A DNA stretch of 64,000 bases from DASPMP01 sp035626995 (GCA_035626995.1 DASPMP010000245.1:30999-94998), one strand, 5' to 3'; shown: positions 16,631-28,400, counted from the first letter of the stretch. Program-made: numbers and translations. The notes: generated by a model not told the origin, from the letters alone.

Positions 16631-17974
16631 TTATGGCGTCGCCCGCTTCTCCGCGATCATGCGCAAGGCGACGGCCAATGCGTCCGAGGCGGGCACCTTC
16701 ACGTCCGGCGTCACCCCAGTGCCCTCCCAGTTCGTCTTGCTGTACGGATTGATCGCGCGCGCGAAGGGCACGCCGATGACGAAATGGTCGTCAATCTTGT
16801 GCGCGCTCACGGGGTGCGCGCCACCGCCCGTGGTCTCTCCGATGATCGTCGCGCGCTTGAGGTTCTTCAGGTTGTACGAGAACTCCTCGGCGCCCGAGAA
16901 GGTGCGGTTCGCCGTCAGGACATAGACGGGCACGTCGTCGCGCACCTTTTTCCCAGGCACCTCCGGCCGCGTCCAGTACTCGTTCGTTTCGTTGGTGCGG
17001 CGGGTCCAGAGGTCGTTCAGGTGCACGCGCTTCGAGAACAGGTAGGAGCTCACGTACGCCACCATGTTGGGTGAGCCGCCGCCATTCTCGCGCAAGTCCA
17101 CGATGAGGGCGTCCACGTCGGCGACCTTCGCCATTTCCTTCGTCGCGGTCGGTCCGCACGCCTCGGCATCCGCGAAGAAGTTGAACTTGATGTACCCGAC
17201 GTTGTTGGGCATCACCTCAGTCTTCTCGAATCCGCAGTTGACGCGTTCCATGTCCGCGCGATACGCCGCACGGGCTGCGGAATCAGGCCTGGCGTTGAAC
17301 GGACGGTCGGCAATCCGCGATGCGGAAAAGTTTACGCGCAGGTGCTTGTCCCTGCTCACCGCCTGAAAATCCTCGGTGAGGAGCTGGGCGAAACGGGGGC
17401 CGGCGATGACATCGTCGTAACCTCCGCGCGCAAGCCGGCCACGCACAGCCGTGGCCATCTTCTCAGTGACCTCCGGGAATACGTAATTCTCGTGGAGCTT
17501 TGCGATGGCAGCGTCGATCACCCGTCTCCGGCTGGCTGCGTCCACCTTGAAGTCGTTCAGCGAACCGTTCTCGGGTAGCTGCATCAGGTATGAGTATTTC
17601 ATCCCTGGCTTTCCTTCGTCCTCCAGCTCGGCCGCCATCCAGCTGATGCGGCCAGTGCTGCGCTCCTTCCACACGGCCTCGATGAGGCGCGGCTTGGCGC
17701 GCTCGATGGTGACCAGGTCCAGTCCACCCGTCATGCGCGCTCGCGACAGCTGCACGCTGATGTTGCGGTCGAGCTGATACTTCGCGTAGTAGTTGGCGAG
17801 CTTCGCCGAGTCGGCATTGTTGAACGCGTCGATCCACTCGCGGAGCATGAGCCCGATGGGCGAGTCGGGAATCGCCTGCGCCGGCGCACCGGCTGGGGTG
17901 GGGCTCTGGGCGGGCAAGACGCCAGCGGCGAGTGCGATGGCCAGTGCGGACACGATCGAACGGCGTGCGTGCAT
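16631..17974 (-). CDS. Secreted S41 (tail-specific) peptidase
   Basis: 447 residues with a signal peptide (MHARRSIVSALAIALAAGVL, cleavage near PAQ). A linker region (about 35-145) precedes an IRBP/Tsp-type domain: VIDAAIAKLHENYVFPEV, then VDALIVDLRENGGGSPNMV, then ANRTFSGAEEFSYNLKNLKR, then IGETTGGGAHP. The probable nucleophile is Ser360 in TFSGAEEF and the conserved Glu is 380. It lacks an obvious PDZ domain, as in the IRBP-like branch. It would degrade peptides in the periplasm. The gene upstream on the same strand (TonB lipoprotein) ends 105 bp away, beyond a hairpin. Confidence 0.9.
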   Translation of the reverse strand: MHARRSIVSALAIALAAGVLPAQSPTPAGAPAQAIPDSPIGLMLREWIDAFNNADSAKLANYYAKYQLDRNISVQLSRARMTGGLDLVTIERAKPRLIEAVWKERSTGRISWMAAELEDEGKPGMKYSYLMQLPENGSLNDFKVDAASRRRVIDAAIAKLHENYVFPEVTEKMATAVRGRLARGGYDDVIAGPRFAQLLTEDFQAVSRDKHLRVNFSASRIADRPFNARPDSAARAAYRADMERVNCGFEKTEVMPNNVGYIKFNFFADAEACGPTATKEMAKVADVDALIVDLRENGGGSPNMVAYVSSYLFSKRVHLNDLWTRRTNETNEYWTRPEVPGKKVRDDVPVYVLTANRTFSGAEEFSYNLKNLKRATIIGETTGGGAHPVSAHKIDDHFVIGVPFARAINPYSKTNWEGTGVTPDVKVPASDALAVALRMIAEKRATP

Positions 17975-18032
17975 GGGTCCTCGGAGTGGAATCTTCCCTA
18001 ACTAGGCGGCCGATCGCGTCCGGAGTCAACAG

Positions 18033-18050
18033 GCGCCTTCATTAAGGCGC
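18033..18050. terminator. Hairpin between TonB-lipoprotein and S41 peptidase genes
   Basis: Perfect 7-bp stem GCGCCTT / AAGGCGC with a 4-base loop, 29 bp after the stop of the lipoprotein gene on the reverse strand. No T-run follows, so a factor-independent role is uncertain. Confidence 0.35.
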
Positions 18051-18078
18051 GATTACGTCGGTCGACCGTGATGCGGTG

Positions 18079-18963
18079 TTAGCGCAGACGGAAATTGAAC
18101 GGCTGGATTACCGCGATGGGCCACGGCTTGCAATCCATCACCGGCGGATCGAACCGAAAGGACGGGATTGCTGCGAGCACGCTGTTGGTGAACAGCTCTC
18201 CATCCGTGGAAATGACTCGCACGGACCCCGGATCCACAGCGCCATCCTTCGTGATGATGAACGCGGTGATCACTTCACCCCGGATGTTCTCCACGCGGTA
18301 CTCTTCGGGGTACCTGGGCCCGACATTTGTCCGGCGCGGCACAGGCTCGCGATCCTGCCTCGTGAACCGGGCGATCGCGGCGTCTGGCCGGGGCGACCAG
18401 CCGAAGCGCAGCTCGAGCGTCACGGTACGGTCCGCAACGCTGGGTAGCCAGAGGGGCATCGGTGGTGCGAGCACACGTCCGCTCGACGCGTATGCGATGG
18501 CTCGCTCGACGGCGGATGTCACCCAGCCTCTGAATTCCCGGCGCAATGACTGCTCGGGGATTGCCAATGTCGGCTCCGGAGCAGCGCCGTAGGTCAGCAG
18601 CACCACGGCGCTGTCGCCGGCACGGACGCGCCACTCACCCTGCCGCTGAAACGGCGCAGCGGGAATCCTCGCATTGAGCTCGCGCATGACCCGCACGTAA
18701 CGCGGCCAATCCCGGATCTCTGGCCCTTCCTGGTCGCCCCACATCTGGGCAATCGCTCGCGCGATCGTGTCACGCACCGCTGCGCTGACCGGTGGGCCAC
18801 TGTGGTTGGAAACGCTGATGCTGAACCTCGGCCCGTCCGCCCGCAGCGGACAACCAGGCATTGATGCCGGTCCAGGCGCGGCTGTTGATGACGCTCCGGC
18901 CGTCGCACATCCGGCCAGGACGCCTATGCCGATGATGACCGCTGAGGCCGCAATGCAACGCAT
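18079..18963 (-). CDS. Lipoprotein with C-terminal TonB-like domain
   Basis: 294 residues. The N-terminus has a lipobox (IGVLAGC, Cys19). The middle is unassigned. The last ~90 residues match the TonB C-terminal fold: PRYPEEYRVENIRGEVITAF, then TKDGAVDPGSVRVIST, then a terminal SFRFDPP strand. Such domains occur in periplasmic energy-transfer proteins, but here the Pro-rich spacer of classical TonB is absent, so a structural or adaptor role is as likely. It begins 9 bp after the stop of the serine hydrolase gene and is probably in its operon. Confidence 0.78.
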   Translation of the reverse strand: MRCIAASAVIIGIGVLAGCATAGASSTAAPGPASMPGCPLRADGPRFSISVSNHSGPPVSAAVRDTIARAIAQMWGDQEGPEIRDWPRYVRVMRELNARIPAAPFQRQGEWRVRAGDSAVVLLTYGAAPEPTLAIPEQSLRREFRGWVTSAVERAIAYASSGRVLAPPMPLWLPSVADRTVTLELRFGWSPRPDAAIARFTRQDREPVPRRTNVGPRYPEEYRVENIRGEVITAFIITKDGAVDPGSVRVISTDGELFTNSVLAAIPSFRFDPPVMDCKPWPIAVIQPFNFRLR

Positions 18964-18972
18964 GTATGAATA

Positions 18973-20412
18973 CTAATTGCCGATGCGCTCCGCGTAGCCA
19001 TCACCCGTGTACATCCGGACGACGCGGCCACCCTCCTCGACGAATCGCACGATCTCGCCCACCGAGCCGCCACCGGTCGCCGCCATGAAGCGGAAGCGTC
19101 CTTCCCCGATCGGCTCGAGGGTGACCACGTTGTCCAGGCTCGACGCGTTCGGCGTCATCAGCACGAGCTTCTCGTTGAGCAGGACGACGCGACTGTCGCC
19201 CCAGTCGCTGCGGTAGTACCCGGCGAACCGCGCCCAGGCGGGATCCCACGCCACGGTCTTTGGCTTCTGCGCCGCCGCCTTTGCGACCGCGCTGCCGACG
19301 CTGTTCATCAGCTGGCGCGCGATCGCTCCGGATTCCGAGTCGTTTGTGTTCGTCAGGACGATGACGCCAACCTTGTTTTCGAGATCGATCGAGGTCTGTG
19401 TCGTATACCCCGGGTAGCTCCCCCCGTGTCCGACATACACAACGTTGTTCACTCGGCTCACGCCGAAGCCGATCCCGTTCCCGGACGTCCAGTTGTTCTC
19501 CAGGGAGCGCACACGATGCATCTCGCGCAACGACCCGCTGCTGAGTATCCGCTGTCCGCCGCGCGTGCCCTTGCGAAATTGCGCGGACACGAACTTTGCC
19601 ATGTCGCCGACGGTCGACGTGATCCCTGTGGCCGCGCCCATCGCGCGCGCGTCGACAAACGGCATCACCTGGCGCGTCCCATCCGGCATGCGTCGCCCGT
19701 AGCCGATGGCGAGTCCTTCGACCTTCCGGTCGACGCTGGATTCGGTCATGCCGAGCGGGGTGAAGATGTTCCGCTGCACGTACTCCGCCCACGACTGGCC
19801 GCTCGCCTGCTCTGCGACCATTCCGGCCAGCGTGTAGGCGAGGTTCGAGTACTTCCAGCGCACCGACGGAGCAAATGGAGCCTGCCGGTCTGCGATGAGC
19901 GCGCGGATCTCGTCCGCGGTGGGAAACTCGTACGTGGTCCAGTGCGAATTCGCTTCACGCGGCAACCCGGACGAGTGCGTCAGCAATTGTTCGACGGTGA
20001 CTGGCCCGTCGTCGTCCGCGGCTGGTTTCACCCGGAACCAGCTGAGGTGCTTCGACACCGGATCATCGAGGCGCACCTTGTCCTGCTCCCGCAGTTGCAT
20101 GATGGCTGTTGCGGTGAACAGCTTGCTGTGCGACGCCATCCGGAACTTCGTGGCGGGCGTCATCGGCGCCTTGCGCTTCGTGTCAGCGTAGCCGAAGCCT
20201 TTTGCCCACACGAGGGAATCGCCATGCACGACGCCGACGACCACTCCCGGCACGTCGCGATACAGCAGCTGTCCTTCCAGCCAGGCGGAGAAGAGCCGTT
20301 GCTGCGCGAGGACATCAGGGTGGGTCGCAACGCTGGTTGCCTGGGCGTGCGCGGAGCTCGCGAAGATGCTCGCGAAGGCAATCGTGCGGAGATGCGTCGC
20401 CATCCGGGTCAT
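18973..20412 (-). CDS. Secreted class C beta-lactamase-like serine hydrolase
   Basis: 479 residues from the ATG at 20412, chosen because GAGGA lies just upstream; an in-frame ATG at 20484 extends into Arg-rich sequence. The signal peptide ends near SSAHAQ. Active-site motifs are SHSK (Ser94, Lys97), YSN (in WKYSNLAYTL) and HGG (YVGHGGSYPGY). A C-terminal beta region follows (KTVAWDPAWARFAGYY). It is probably an extracytoplasmic peptidase or esterase. It is co-directional with, and 9 bp from, the TonB-domain lipoprotein gene. Confidence 0.88.
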   Translation of the reverse strand: MTRMATHLRTIAFASIFASSAHAQATSVATHPDVLAQQRLFSAWLEGQLLYRDVPGVVVGVVHGDSLVWAKGFGYADTKRKAPMTPATKFRMASHSKLFTATAIMQLREQDKVRLDDPVSKHLSWFRVKPAADDDGPVTVEQLLTHSSGLPREANSHWTTYEFPTADEIRALIADRQAPFAPSVRWKYSNLAYTLAGMVAEQASGQSWAEYVQRNIFTPLGMTESSVDRKVEGLAIGYGRRMPDGTRQVMPFVDARAMGAATGITSTVGDMAKFVSAQFRKGTRGGQRILSSGSLREMHRVRSLENNWTSGNGIGFGVSRVNNVVYVGHGGSYPGYTTQTSIDLENKVGVIVLTNTNDSESGAIARQLMNSVGSAVAKAAAQKPKTVAWDPAWARFAGYYRSDWGDSRVVLLNEKLVLMTPNASSLDNVVTLEPIGEGRFRFMAATGGGSVGEIVRFVEEGGRVVRMYTGDGYAERIGN

Positions 20413-20523
20413 GCGTCCTCGTCGTGTGCGGTGGAGGACGGAGTATGCGGGAGTGACGGGCACGTGTCCAGCAACAGGCGTCATGCTGGCGGCGGAGCGT
20501 CGCCGGCCACACCTTAGTCAATC

Positions 20524-22410
20524 ATGAGACTCTCCCTGATCACTGTGGCGGCGGCGTTCATGGGAGTGAGCGGCGTATCGCACGAGTCCATCACATCGCG
20601 GCAATCGCAACGCGTGGAACGCGTGGTCCCGAACGACAACCGGCAGGGCGCCGGGCGCCTTCGCGCGGGAGAGCTCACGTTGCGTCTCGAGGCGCGTCTC
20701 GCGATGTGGCATCCCGATGGAGACAGCGCTCCAGGCGCGCTGATCCCGGCCTTTGCCGAATCCGGCGGGCCCGCCAGGATTCCGGGACCGCTCGTTCGCG
20801 TGCGTTCAGGCACCGGGGTGAACGTCAGCGTCACGAATACACTCGCTGATACGCTGGTCGTGCACGGACTGTACGCGCGAACCGGTGGCGCGCCCGGCGC
20901 CCCATTGATCATTCCTCCCAGGGAATCCCGGAATGCGCAATTCCGCCTCGATGCGCCGGGGACGTACCACTACTGGGGGACCACAACCGGTCGCGCCCTC
21001 GACTTCCGGACCCTCGAAGACGCACAGCTCACGGGTGCCATCGTCGTGGACGACGCCGCCTCCGCACGACGCAACGATCGCGTCTTCGTCATTGGCCAAT
21101 GGACCGACACGGTGCATCGCGCGCGCACCACGCGTCACCGCGTGCTTGGCGTCATCAACGGCCGCTCGTGGCCCAATACCGAGCGTCTGGATCACGTGGC
21201 AGGTGACACCGTGCGGTGGCGCATCATCAACGCTTCCGGTGACCTGCACCCGATGCACCTGCACGGATTCTATTTCCGGGTGCACCGCCGCGGCGATGGA
21301 AATCGCGAAACCACAGCCAACGATCTCGTCGTCACCGAGAGCATGGGTGCGGGCGGCACGATCGCTCTCACGTGGGTTCCCGAGCGCGCGGGCAACTGGC
21401 TGTTTCATTGTCACATCCCTGAGCACTTCGCGCCGCGAGGGCCCCTCGGGCTTCCACTGCCTGCAAATGACGCTGCCGATGACGCGCACGCGAATCACGC
21501 AACCGGCGGCATGAGCGGTCTTGTGATGGGCATTGCCGTGCAATCGCGCGAACCGACGGTGGCGGCGGCTGGAGGCGCTTCCCGGAATATCCGCTTGCTC
21601 GTACGGCCCCGCCGGGGAAATACATCGTCGGCACCGAGCTACAGCTACGCCTTCCACGAACGTGGGCCGGAGCCGGATGCGGATGCCATCAGCGGCGCAC
21701 CCACGCTGGATCTGACCCGCGGACAACCGGTGCGCATCATGATCGTGAACCGATTGCCGGAAGCAACGGCCGTTCACTGGCATGGCATCGAGTTGGAGAG
21801 TTACTACGATGGCGTGCCCGGCTTCAGTGGCGCGGGCCGCCGCCTGACACCGCTCATTGCCCCGGGCGATTCATTCGACGTGCGATTCACGCCGCCGCGC
21901 GCGGGGACCTTCATCTATCACACACACGCGTCCGAGGAGCGTCAGCAGCTCGCCGGCCTCGCGGGCGCGATTGTCGTCAGCGAACCTGGCTATCCGCGTG
22001 ATCCTGCGAGGGACATCCCGATCGTCGCCACCCAACGTACGCCACATGGTGCGCCGATCCTCGTGATCGATGGCAACGCCGAGGCAAGGGAACTACAGCT
22101 CGTTGCAGGCATCCCCTATCGGCTGCGACTCATCCAGATCGCGACGGATTACTCGGTGCTGCGTCTCGAGCTGTACCGCAACGGCGAATACGCACGCTGG
22201 CGTCCGCTCGCGAAGGACGGTGCGGAATTGGCCGGGCGTCGCATGGCTGAAGTGTCGCGGATCCGGATCGGAATCGGCGAAGCGCTCGACGTCGAGGTGA
22301 CGCCGGATGCGGGCGCCGCATTCCACTTCGAGGTGAAGCCCGGCCTGCGCTATCCCCTACCGGCGCCCCTGCTCACAACTGTGCCTGTCAGGGTAGTGCC
22401 GCCGGCTTGA
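20524..22410 (+). CDS. Multicopper oxidase with copper motifs in swapped order
   Basis: 628 residues with a short signal peptide. The first half has a cupredoxin-like region without copper ligands (LVVHGLYARTG, then GTYHYWGT) followed by HPMHLHG (242-248) and HCHIPEH (295-301), the type 1 and T2/T3 motifs normally at the C-terminus. The second half carries HWHG (418-421) and YHTHAS (H466, H468), normally N-terminal. All ten or so copper ligands are present, so it should be active as an oxidase (laccase or metal oxidase, substrate unknown), but their order is that of a circularly permuted enzyme. The 3' end overlaps the convergent NdvB-like gene by 23 bp. Confidence 0.88.
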   Translation: MRLSLITVAAAFMGVSGVSHESITSRQSQRVERVVPNDNRQGAGRLRAGELTLRLEARLAMWHPDGDSAPGALIPAFAESGGPARIPGPLVRVRSGTGVNVSVTNTLADTLVVHGLYARTGGAPGAPLIIPPRESRNAQFRLDAPGTYHYWGTTTGRALDFRTLEDAQLTGAIVVDDAASARRNDRVFVIGQWTDTVHRARTTRHRVLGVINGRSWPNTERLDHVAGDTVRWRIINASGDLHPMHLHGFYFRVHRRGDGNRETTANDLVVTESMGAGGTIALTWVPERAGNWLFHCHIPEHFAPRGPLGLPLPANDAADDAHANHATGGMSGLVMGIAVQSREPTVAAAGGASRNIRLLVRPRRGNTSSAPSYSYAFHERGPEPDADAISGAPTLDLTRGQPVRIMIVNRLPEATAVHWHGIELESYYDGVPGFSGAGRRLTPLIAPGDSFDVRFTPPRAGTFIYHTHASEERQQLAGLAGAIVVSEPGYPRDPARDIPIVATQRTPHGAPILVIDGNAEARELQLVAGIPYRLRLIQIATDYSVLRLELYRNGEYARWRPLAKDGAELAGRRMAEVSRIRIGIGEALDVEVTPDAGAAFHFEVKPGLRYPLPAPLLTTVPVRVVPPA

Positions 22411-25400
22411 AGGACTGAAGTCCCACGATGACCTCGTGACGCGCGCCGTCGTCTACGAGGTGGATCTCGCCGTCAGTAACCTCGCCGCCATCGACACGAA
22501 CGCCCAACGCGCCGCGCTCCACGCGGATCGCATAGACCGCCGCGCCGAACCGATATTCGATCGCGTACCCCGCCCACGCGGTCGGCACGCGCGGCGTAAT
22601 CCGCAGCGTATTCCCCGTCTTGTGAAACCCGAGGATGCTCTCGAGCCCCGCGCGGTACAGCCAGCTCGCCGAGCCGGTATACCACGTCCAGCCGCCGCGC
22701 CCCAGCTGCCCCTCCGCGGTATACACGTCCGCGGCCACCACATACGGCTCCACCTTGTACTGCCGCACTTCCTCCTCCGTCCGCGCGTGCATCAAGGGGT
22801 TGATCATTTGAAACAACTCGAATGCGCGATCGGTGTCGCCCAGCAGCGCGGTGGCCTGCACAGCCCAGATGGCGGCATGCGTGTACTGCGCCCCATTCTC
22901 GCGCACGCCAGGCAGGTAGCCCTTGATGTATCCGGGGTCCTTCTCCGTCGCATCAAAGGGAGGGGTGAGCAGCGCGATGAGTCGCGCGTCCTCGTTCACG
23001 AGGTGCGTATTGAACGATGCCATCGCGGTGCGCTGTCGCACGGGATCGCCGGCACCCGAGAGGATGCTCCAGCTCTGCGCGATCGAGTCGATCTTCGCCT
23101 CGTCGCTGCGCGCTGACCCCAGGGGAGTGCCGTCGTCGAAGTAGGCGCGGCGATACCATTCGCCGTCCCAGCCGTGCTGCTCCACCGCGTCCGCATATCG
23201 CTCCGCCTGGCGGCGCATCTCGTCCGCGCGAGCCATGTCGCCGCGGGCGGCGACGGTCTCCGCGAAGGAGCGCAGCGTCGCGGAGAGGAACCAGGCCAGC
23301 CAGATGCTTTCCCCTTTCCCTTCCACTCCCACCCGGCTCATCCCGTCGTTCCAGTCGCCGATGCCAATGAGGGGGAGCCCGTGCTCGCCCGTGGTGCACG
23401 CTTTCTTCAGCGCCAGAACACAGTGCTCGTAGACGCTCGCGCTCCTGTTCGCCGGTTGCGGCAGGTCGTACAGCTCGTGCTGATGTTCGCTGAGCACCGG
23501 CATCGTGATGAAGCCGGCGTCCTCGTCGAGGATGGACGCATCTCCCGTGACCCGGACATACTGCTCCACGACGAACGGCAGCCACGCGAGATCGTCTGAG
23601 AACTTCGTGCGCACGCCGCGACCATCGGGCGGATGCCACCAGTGCTGCACGTCTCCCTCCACGAATTGACGCCCGGCCGCCCGGAGGATGTGCGCGCGCG
23701 CCAGCGCCGGCTCCGCATACAGGAACGCCATCACGTCCTGGAGCTGGTCGCGGAACCCGAACGCGCCGCTGCTCTGGTAGACGGCGGCACGTCCCCACAT
23801 GCGACAGGACAGCGCCTGGTACAGCGACCACCGGTTGATGATCGCGTCGAAGGCCGCGTCCGGCGTGCGTACCGTCACGACCGACAGGCGACGTTTCCAA
23901 TCCGCGACGCTCTGCTCCAGTGCCGCGATCGCGCGCGCCGGATCGCCATACTCGGCGAGCAGTGACTTTGCCTCGTCATCTGAGCCTGCGGCGCCGAGCA
24001 GCATGACGATGTCGCGGGTCTCCCCCGGCTCCAGCGTCACTGCGCATTGCAGCACCCCGCAGGGATCCACCCCCGCGAGGGTGTTGCGCGCGAGCTCCGC
24101 CGCGCCACGGAGCGCGGCCGGGTCCGCGAGGGTGCCGTTGCGCCCCAGGAATTCGCGCCGGTCGCCGGTGTAGCCGACGAGCGGCTCACTCAGCGCCGCG
24201 AATGCGCGCAGCGTGTCGAACGACGGGTTGAAGCAATTCGTCGCGAGAACCGCACCATGCGTCTCGTCGTAGCTCGTGACGATCTGGTGCTGCGTGTGCT
24301 CGCGCTGCGGTCCCAGCGTCCACTCGACATACGATGTGAGCGAGAGCCGCCGCACGCGTTGATCGTGGTTCGTCAGGCGCAGCAGCGCGACGCGCACCGG
24401 GGCATCGCCAGCCATTCCGAGCGTGAGCTGGCTCTCGATGTTGCCGCGGATGTGCTCGAAGGTGGAGCTGCCGGCGGAATGCCGAACGCTGTACGGCAGT
24501 GCGCTCCGTACCGGGGCGGGGGTGGGGCTCCAGACATCGAACGTCTCCTCGTCGCGCAGATACAGTGCATCACCAGGCTCGTCGGTCACCGGGTCGTTAC
24601 GCCAGGGCGTCAGACGATAGAACTGTGCATTCCCCACCCACGCGCTTCCCGGACCGCGTTCAGTGACGATGAATCCCGCTCGCTCGTTCGCGATGACGTT
24701 CGCCCACGGCGCCGGTGGCAGCGCGTCACCGCGGACACGGATCTCGTAGTCCCCCTCGGCGGTGAGCCCACCGAAGCCGTTGTCGAGCAGGAGCGGGGCA
24801 TCGGTGGCGCGGCGCGCTGGCGGCGCTGCAGCGTCAGCGCCATCCGTTACGACCCGATGCGAACCGGAGGTGGTGCGCATCGATGCCGACGATGCACGCA
24901 CGCGTCGCACTTCCGCGGGAGGCTGTTCGAGCCGCTGTCCGGACGCACGCACCCTCCGGCGGACCAGCGACGCGGGCTCCTCCACCGGCACCTCCATGTC
25001 GCGCCACGAGTCGGCGATGAGGCCGAGCGGCCTGCCATCGCAGTCGATCACGACCCGCGCCGTCGCGCGGATCATTTCGAGCACGTCCTGTCCAAGCTGG
25101 TCGCGTCGCCGGATGAACACCCCACCGGGCTGCTCGACGAGCGCGGAATCGCTCGACGCGAACATCGCGGCATTGATGCGCTCGTGCAGGTGCTGGAAGT
25201 ATCCCGACGGATGTTCGTTCAGGATGACGAGATCCACCGTCATTCCGCGGCGACGCCAGTAGTGGTGCGCGGCGAACAGCCCGGTGATGGTGGGGATGCC
25301 GTCGGTGCTCGCGATTCTCGCGAGCAGGATGGGCCAGTCGCCCGAGATCCCCTGCGTCCAGAGGAGCGGCTGCGCGCCGCGATTGCTCCGCAGCTCCACT

Positions 25401-28400
25401 TCGGGCACGCGAACCGCGGGATTGGAGTAGAACAGCTGGCCGGCGAGATCCTGGAAGATCGCGGCGTCCGACGGCGACACGCCAAGCTCGCGCAATTCCA
25501 CCTGCGTGGATGCCCACGCCAGGTCGAGCGCGCGCTGGGCGGCAGCTGGATTGTGGTACCGGTCCGCCAGCTGGAACGCGCGCTCGGCGTTCTCGGCGAC
25601 GATGGTGGTGAACGCGACCGACGCCGACTGTCCCGGCTTCAACCGTACCCGGGTGCGAATCGCGAACACGGGATCGAGCACGGCCCCCGTGGCGCCCGTG
25701 AGCGCGCCATCCTGCTCCATCGCCACGGGGTCGCGCGTGGACCGGCCGCGGCCCACGAAGCGCGCACGATCAGTCTCATAGCTGGGCTGGCCCACCCGTT
25801 CGGCGCCGCCGGCGTCGACGACGTGCGCGCACCGGAGTGCGCGTTCCGATGCGGAGCGCGGACGACGGGTGGCCGTGATTGCGGAACACCACGCATGCCA
25901 CTCAGTCTGCACAAAGAGGTTGGAGAATGCCGGATGCTGCCGGTCCTGCCCGGGTGACGCGATCGTGATCTCGCCGTAGCTCGTGAGCTCCAGCTCCCGG
26001 ATGTCGTCGGTCTCGTTGCTTATCGTCACGCGTCGCACCTCGGCCGAGTCGTCCGGGACGACAACCACCTCGGTGCGCGTCTCGATGCCGTGCTCCCGCC
26101 GGTGGAAGGTGACGCGATCGGTGGCGAGTTGCGCGTGATACCATTCGGGCTCGGCGCAGACCGGTTGATGCGCCGCGGACCACACGTGCCCTGCCTGCAT
26201 GTCCTTCACGTAGCAGAACTGCCCGGTGTTGTCGATCGTGCCGTCGGCGCGCCAGCGTGTCACCGCCAGTTCGCCGTAGCGACTGTAGCCGCTGCCGCAG
26301 TGGCTGACCATGATCGTGTACGGCAGACGTCCCAGCAGGGCGACGTGCGGCTGCGGTGTGCTGACGTCGTCGATCTCGCGCACCACGGGCCGCTCGAGCG
26401 CGGGATCCGGGAGCGCCTGCTCGGGACGCACCGGGCGCGGTTCCTGGAGCACCATCCGCCGCGGGATGCGCTCGTGGAGAAGCAGTTCCACTGACCGCAC
26501 CAGCGGATCGGTGTGAAATCGTCGCTGCCACACGCGGTCCTGCAGCGCGTTGGTCAGGGCAACGAGCGTCATTCCCACATGGTGCGCCATGTGGTTGTGC
26601 ACGATGGCGAATCGCTTTCCCGGCAATGGGCGGGTGTAGTCCAGCGCATCGTAGAAGCCGAACTCTCCGAGTGCGCCCTTTTCCTCCAGCTTCGCGAGAT
26701 TCGCGAGTGCGCGGTCCGGAAATACCTGCAGTGCCAGCGCCGCGGCGTAGGGTGCCACCACGAGATCCTGGCCGATCCGGCGCTCGAGGGCGAGGTCCGG
26801 CACGCCGAACGCGCGGTACTGATAGGTGTGGTGGCGGTCGCGCAGGTTGTAGGCACTCTCGCTCGTCCCCCACGGCACGCCATGGCTGTCCCCGAACGCG
26901 ATCTGCCGCTGCACCGCGCTGCGGCAGGTCTGGTCGAGCAGTGTGTACGGATACGAATGCATGACCAGCACCGGCATCAGGTACTCGAACATGCTTCCGC
27001 TCCACGACACCAGCGCCGTGGAGCCCGACGACCGGGTGAGGGTGCGTCCCAGGTGGAACCAATGGTCCACCGGCACGTCGTTGCGGGCGATGGCGAGGAA
27101 ACTCGCGAGCCGCGCTTCGGAAGCCAGCAGGTCGTAGTAGGAGTCATCACGTGAGTGACTGGACTGCTGGTATCCGATCGCGAACAGCTCGCGGCGCTCG
27201 TCATACAGAAACCTGAATTCCACCTGTGAGGCGAAGTCCGCGGCGCGCAGTGCCAGCGCCTGCAACCGCTGCACGAGCTCATGCGCGTCCACCGGCTGCT
27301 CCGCGGCGATCGCGACGAGGGCCTGACGCAGTGCGATGAGGTGTCCGGCGAGGTTGCCGCTGTCCACCGTGGAGATGTACGGCGGCTCCATCACCCGCAG
27401 GTCGTGTAAATCGTACCAGTTATAGAAGTGTCCGCGGAAGCGGCGCATCCGCTCCATCGACCGCAGCGCGAGCTCGAGCCGCCGCGCCATGTCGTCCACG
27501 GTGATGAAGCCGAGGTCGTGCGCGGAGACCGTGGACAGCAGCTGCAGCCCGATGTTCGTGGGAGACGTTCGCATCGCTACCACGTGCTCCGGGTCCAGCT
27601 GTACGTTGTCGGGGGCGAGCCAGTGCGTTGCTTCGGTGACGAACGTGTCGTAATAGCGCCAGTGCTTTTCCGCGTAACGCAGCGCCAGCGCGCGCTCGTC
27701 ATCGCTGAGGGGACGTTCGCGGCGGACTGCCGAGCGGCTGAGCGCGAGGGCGATCACCGGGGCGCCGGCCCAGAGCAGGAACAGCGGGGCGAGCACCGGC
27801 GTCCGTGGCGTGAGCGCCACCAGCGACGCAATGGCAATGGCGGACAGCGGCCACATCTCGCGCCACGTCGTCCGGGCGGTTCCACGTTCGCGACGCTCGG
27901 CGTGTTGCGCCGACTGCCACTCGAGCAGGTGGCGCTTCGAGACGAACAGGCGCCAGAGCGTCCGTGCGATGCCGTCGAGGGAGATCCACGCCTGATGCGG
28001 CAGGAAGGCGATCGTGAGCGCGACCTGCGCCACGCTCGTGGCGGCGTCGCGTCCCACGGCGCTGTAGTACGCGCGCCAGCTCTTGTCGAAGGGGGGACGC
28101 AGCGCCGCGATGGCAATGGCAATGATCCACGGGGCCGCGAGGGCAAGCAGCGCGAGGAGCGTCCATCGCGCCGATGATCCGGGAAGGAACCACCAGCCGG
28201 CCACGAGAAACACGATGAGCGAGATCTCGACGAGGCTGCGCCGCAGGTTGTCGAACAGCTTCCAACGCGAGACCAGCGAGAGCCGGTTCGGCTCGGGGCC
28301 ATCCGGGCCAGGAACACGCGGCGTCAGCCACTGCAGCAGCTGCCAATCGCCACGGATCCAGCGGTGCTTGCGGCGGCTGTACGTGATGTATCGCGTCGGG

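Noticed and set aside
24047..25957. Forward 636-codon frame within the NdvB-like gene
   Set aside because: It is antisense to a recognisable GT84/GH94 protein and has no family features; high GC makes such shadow frames common.
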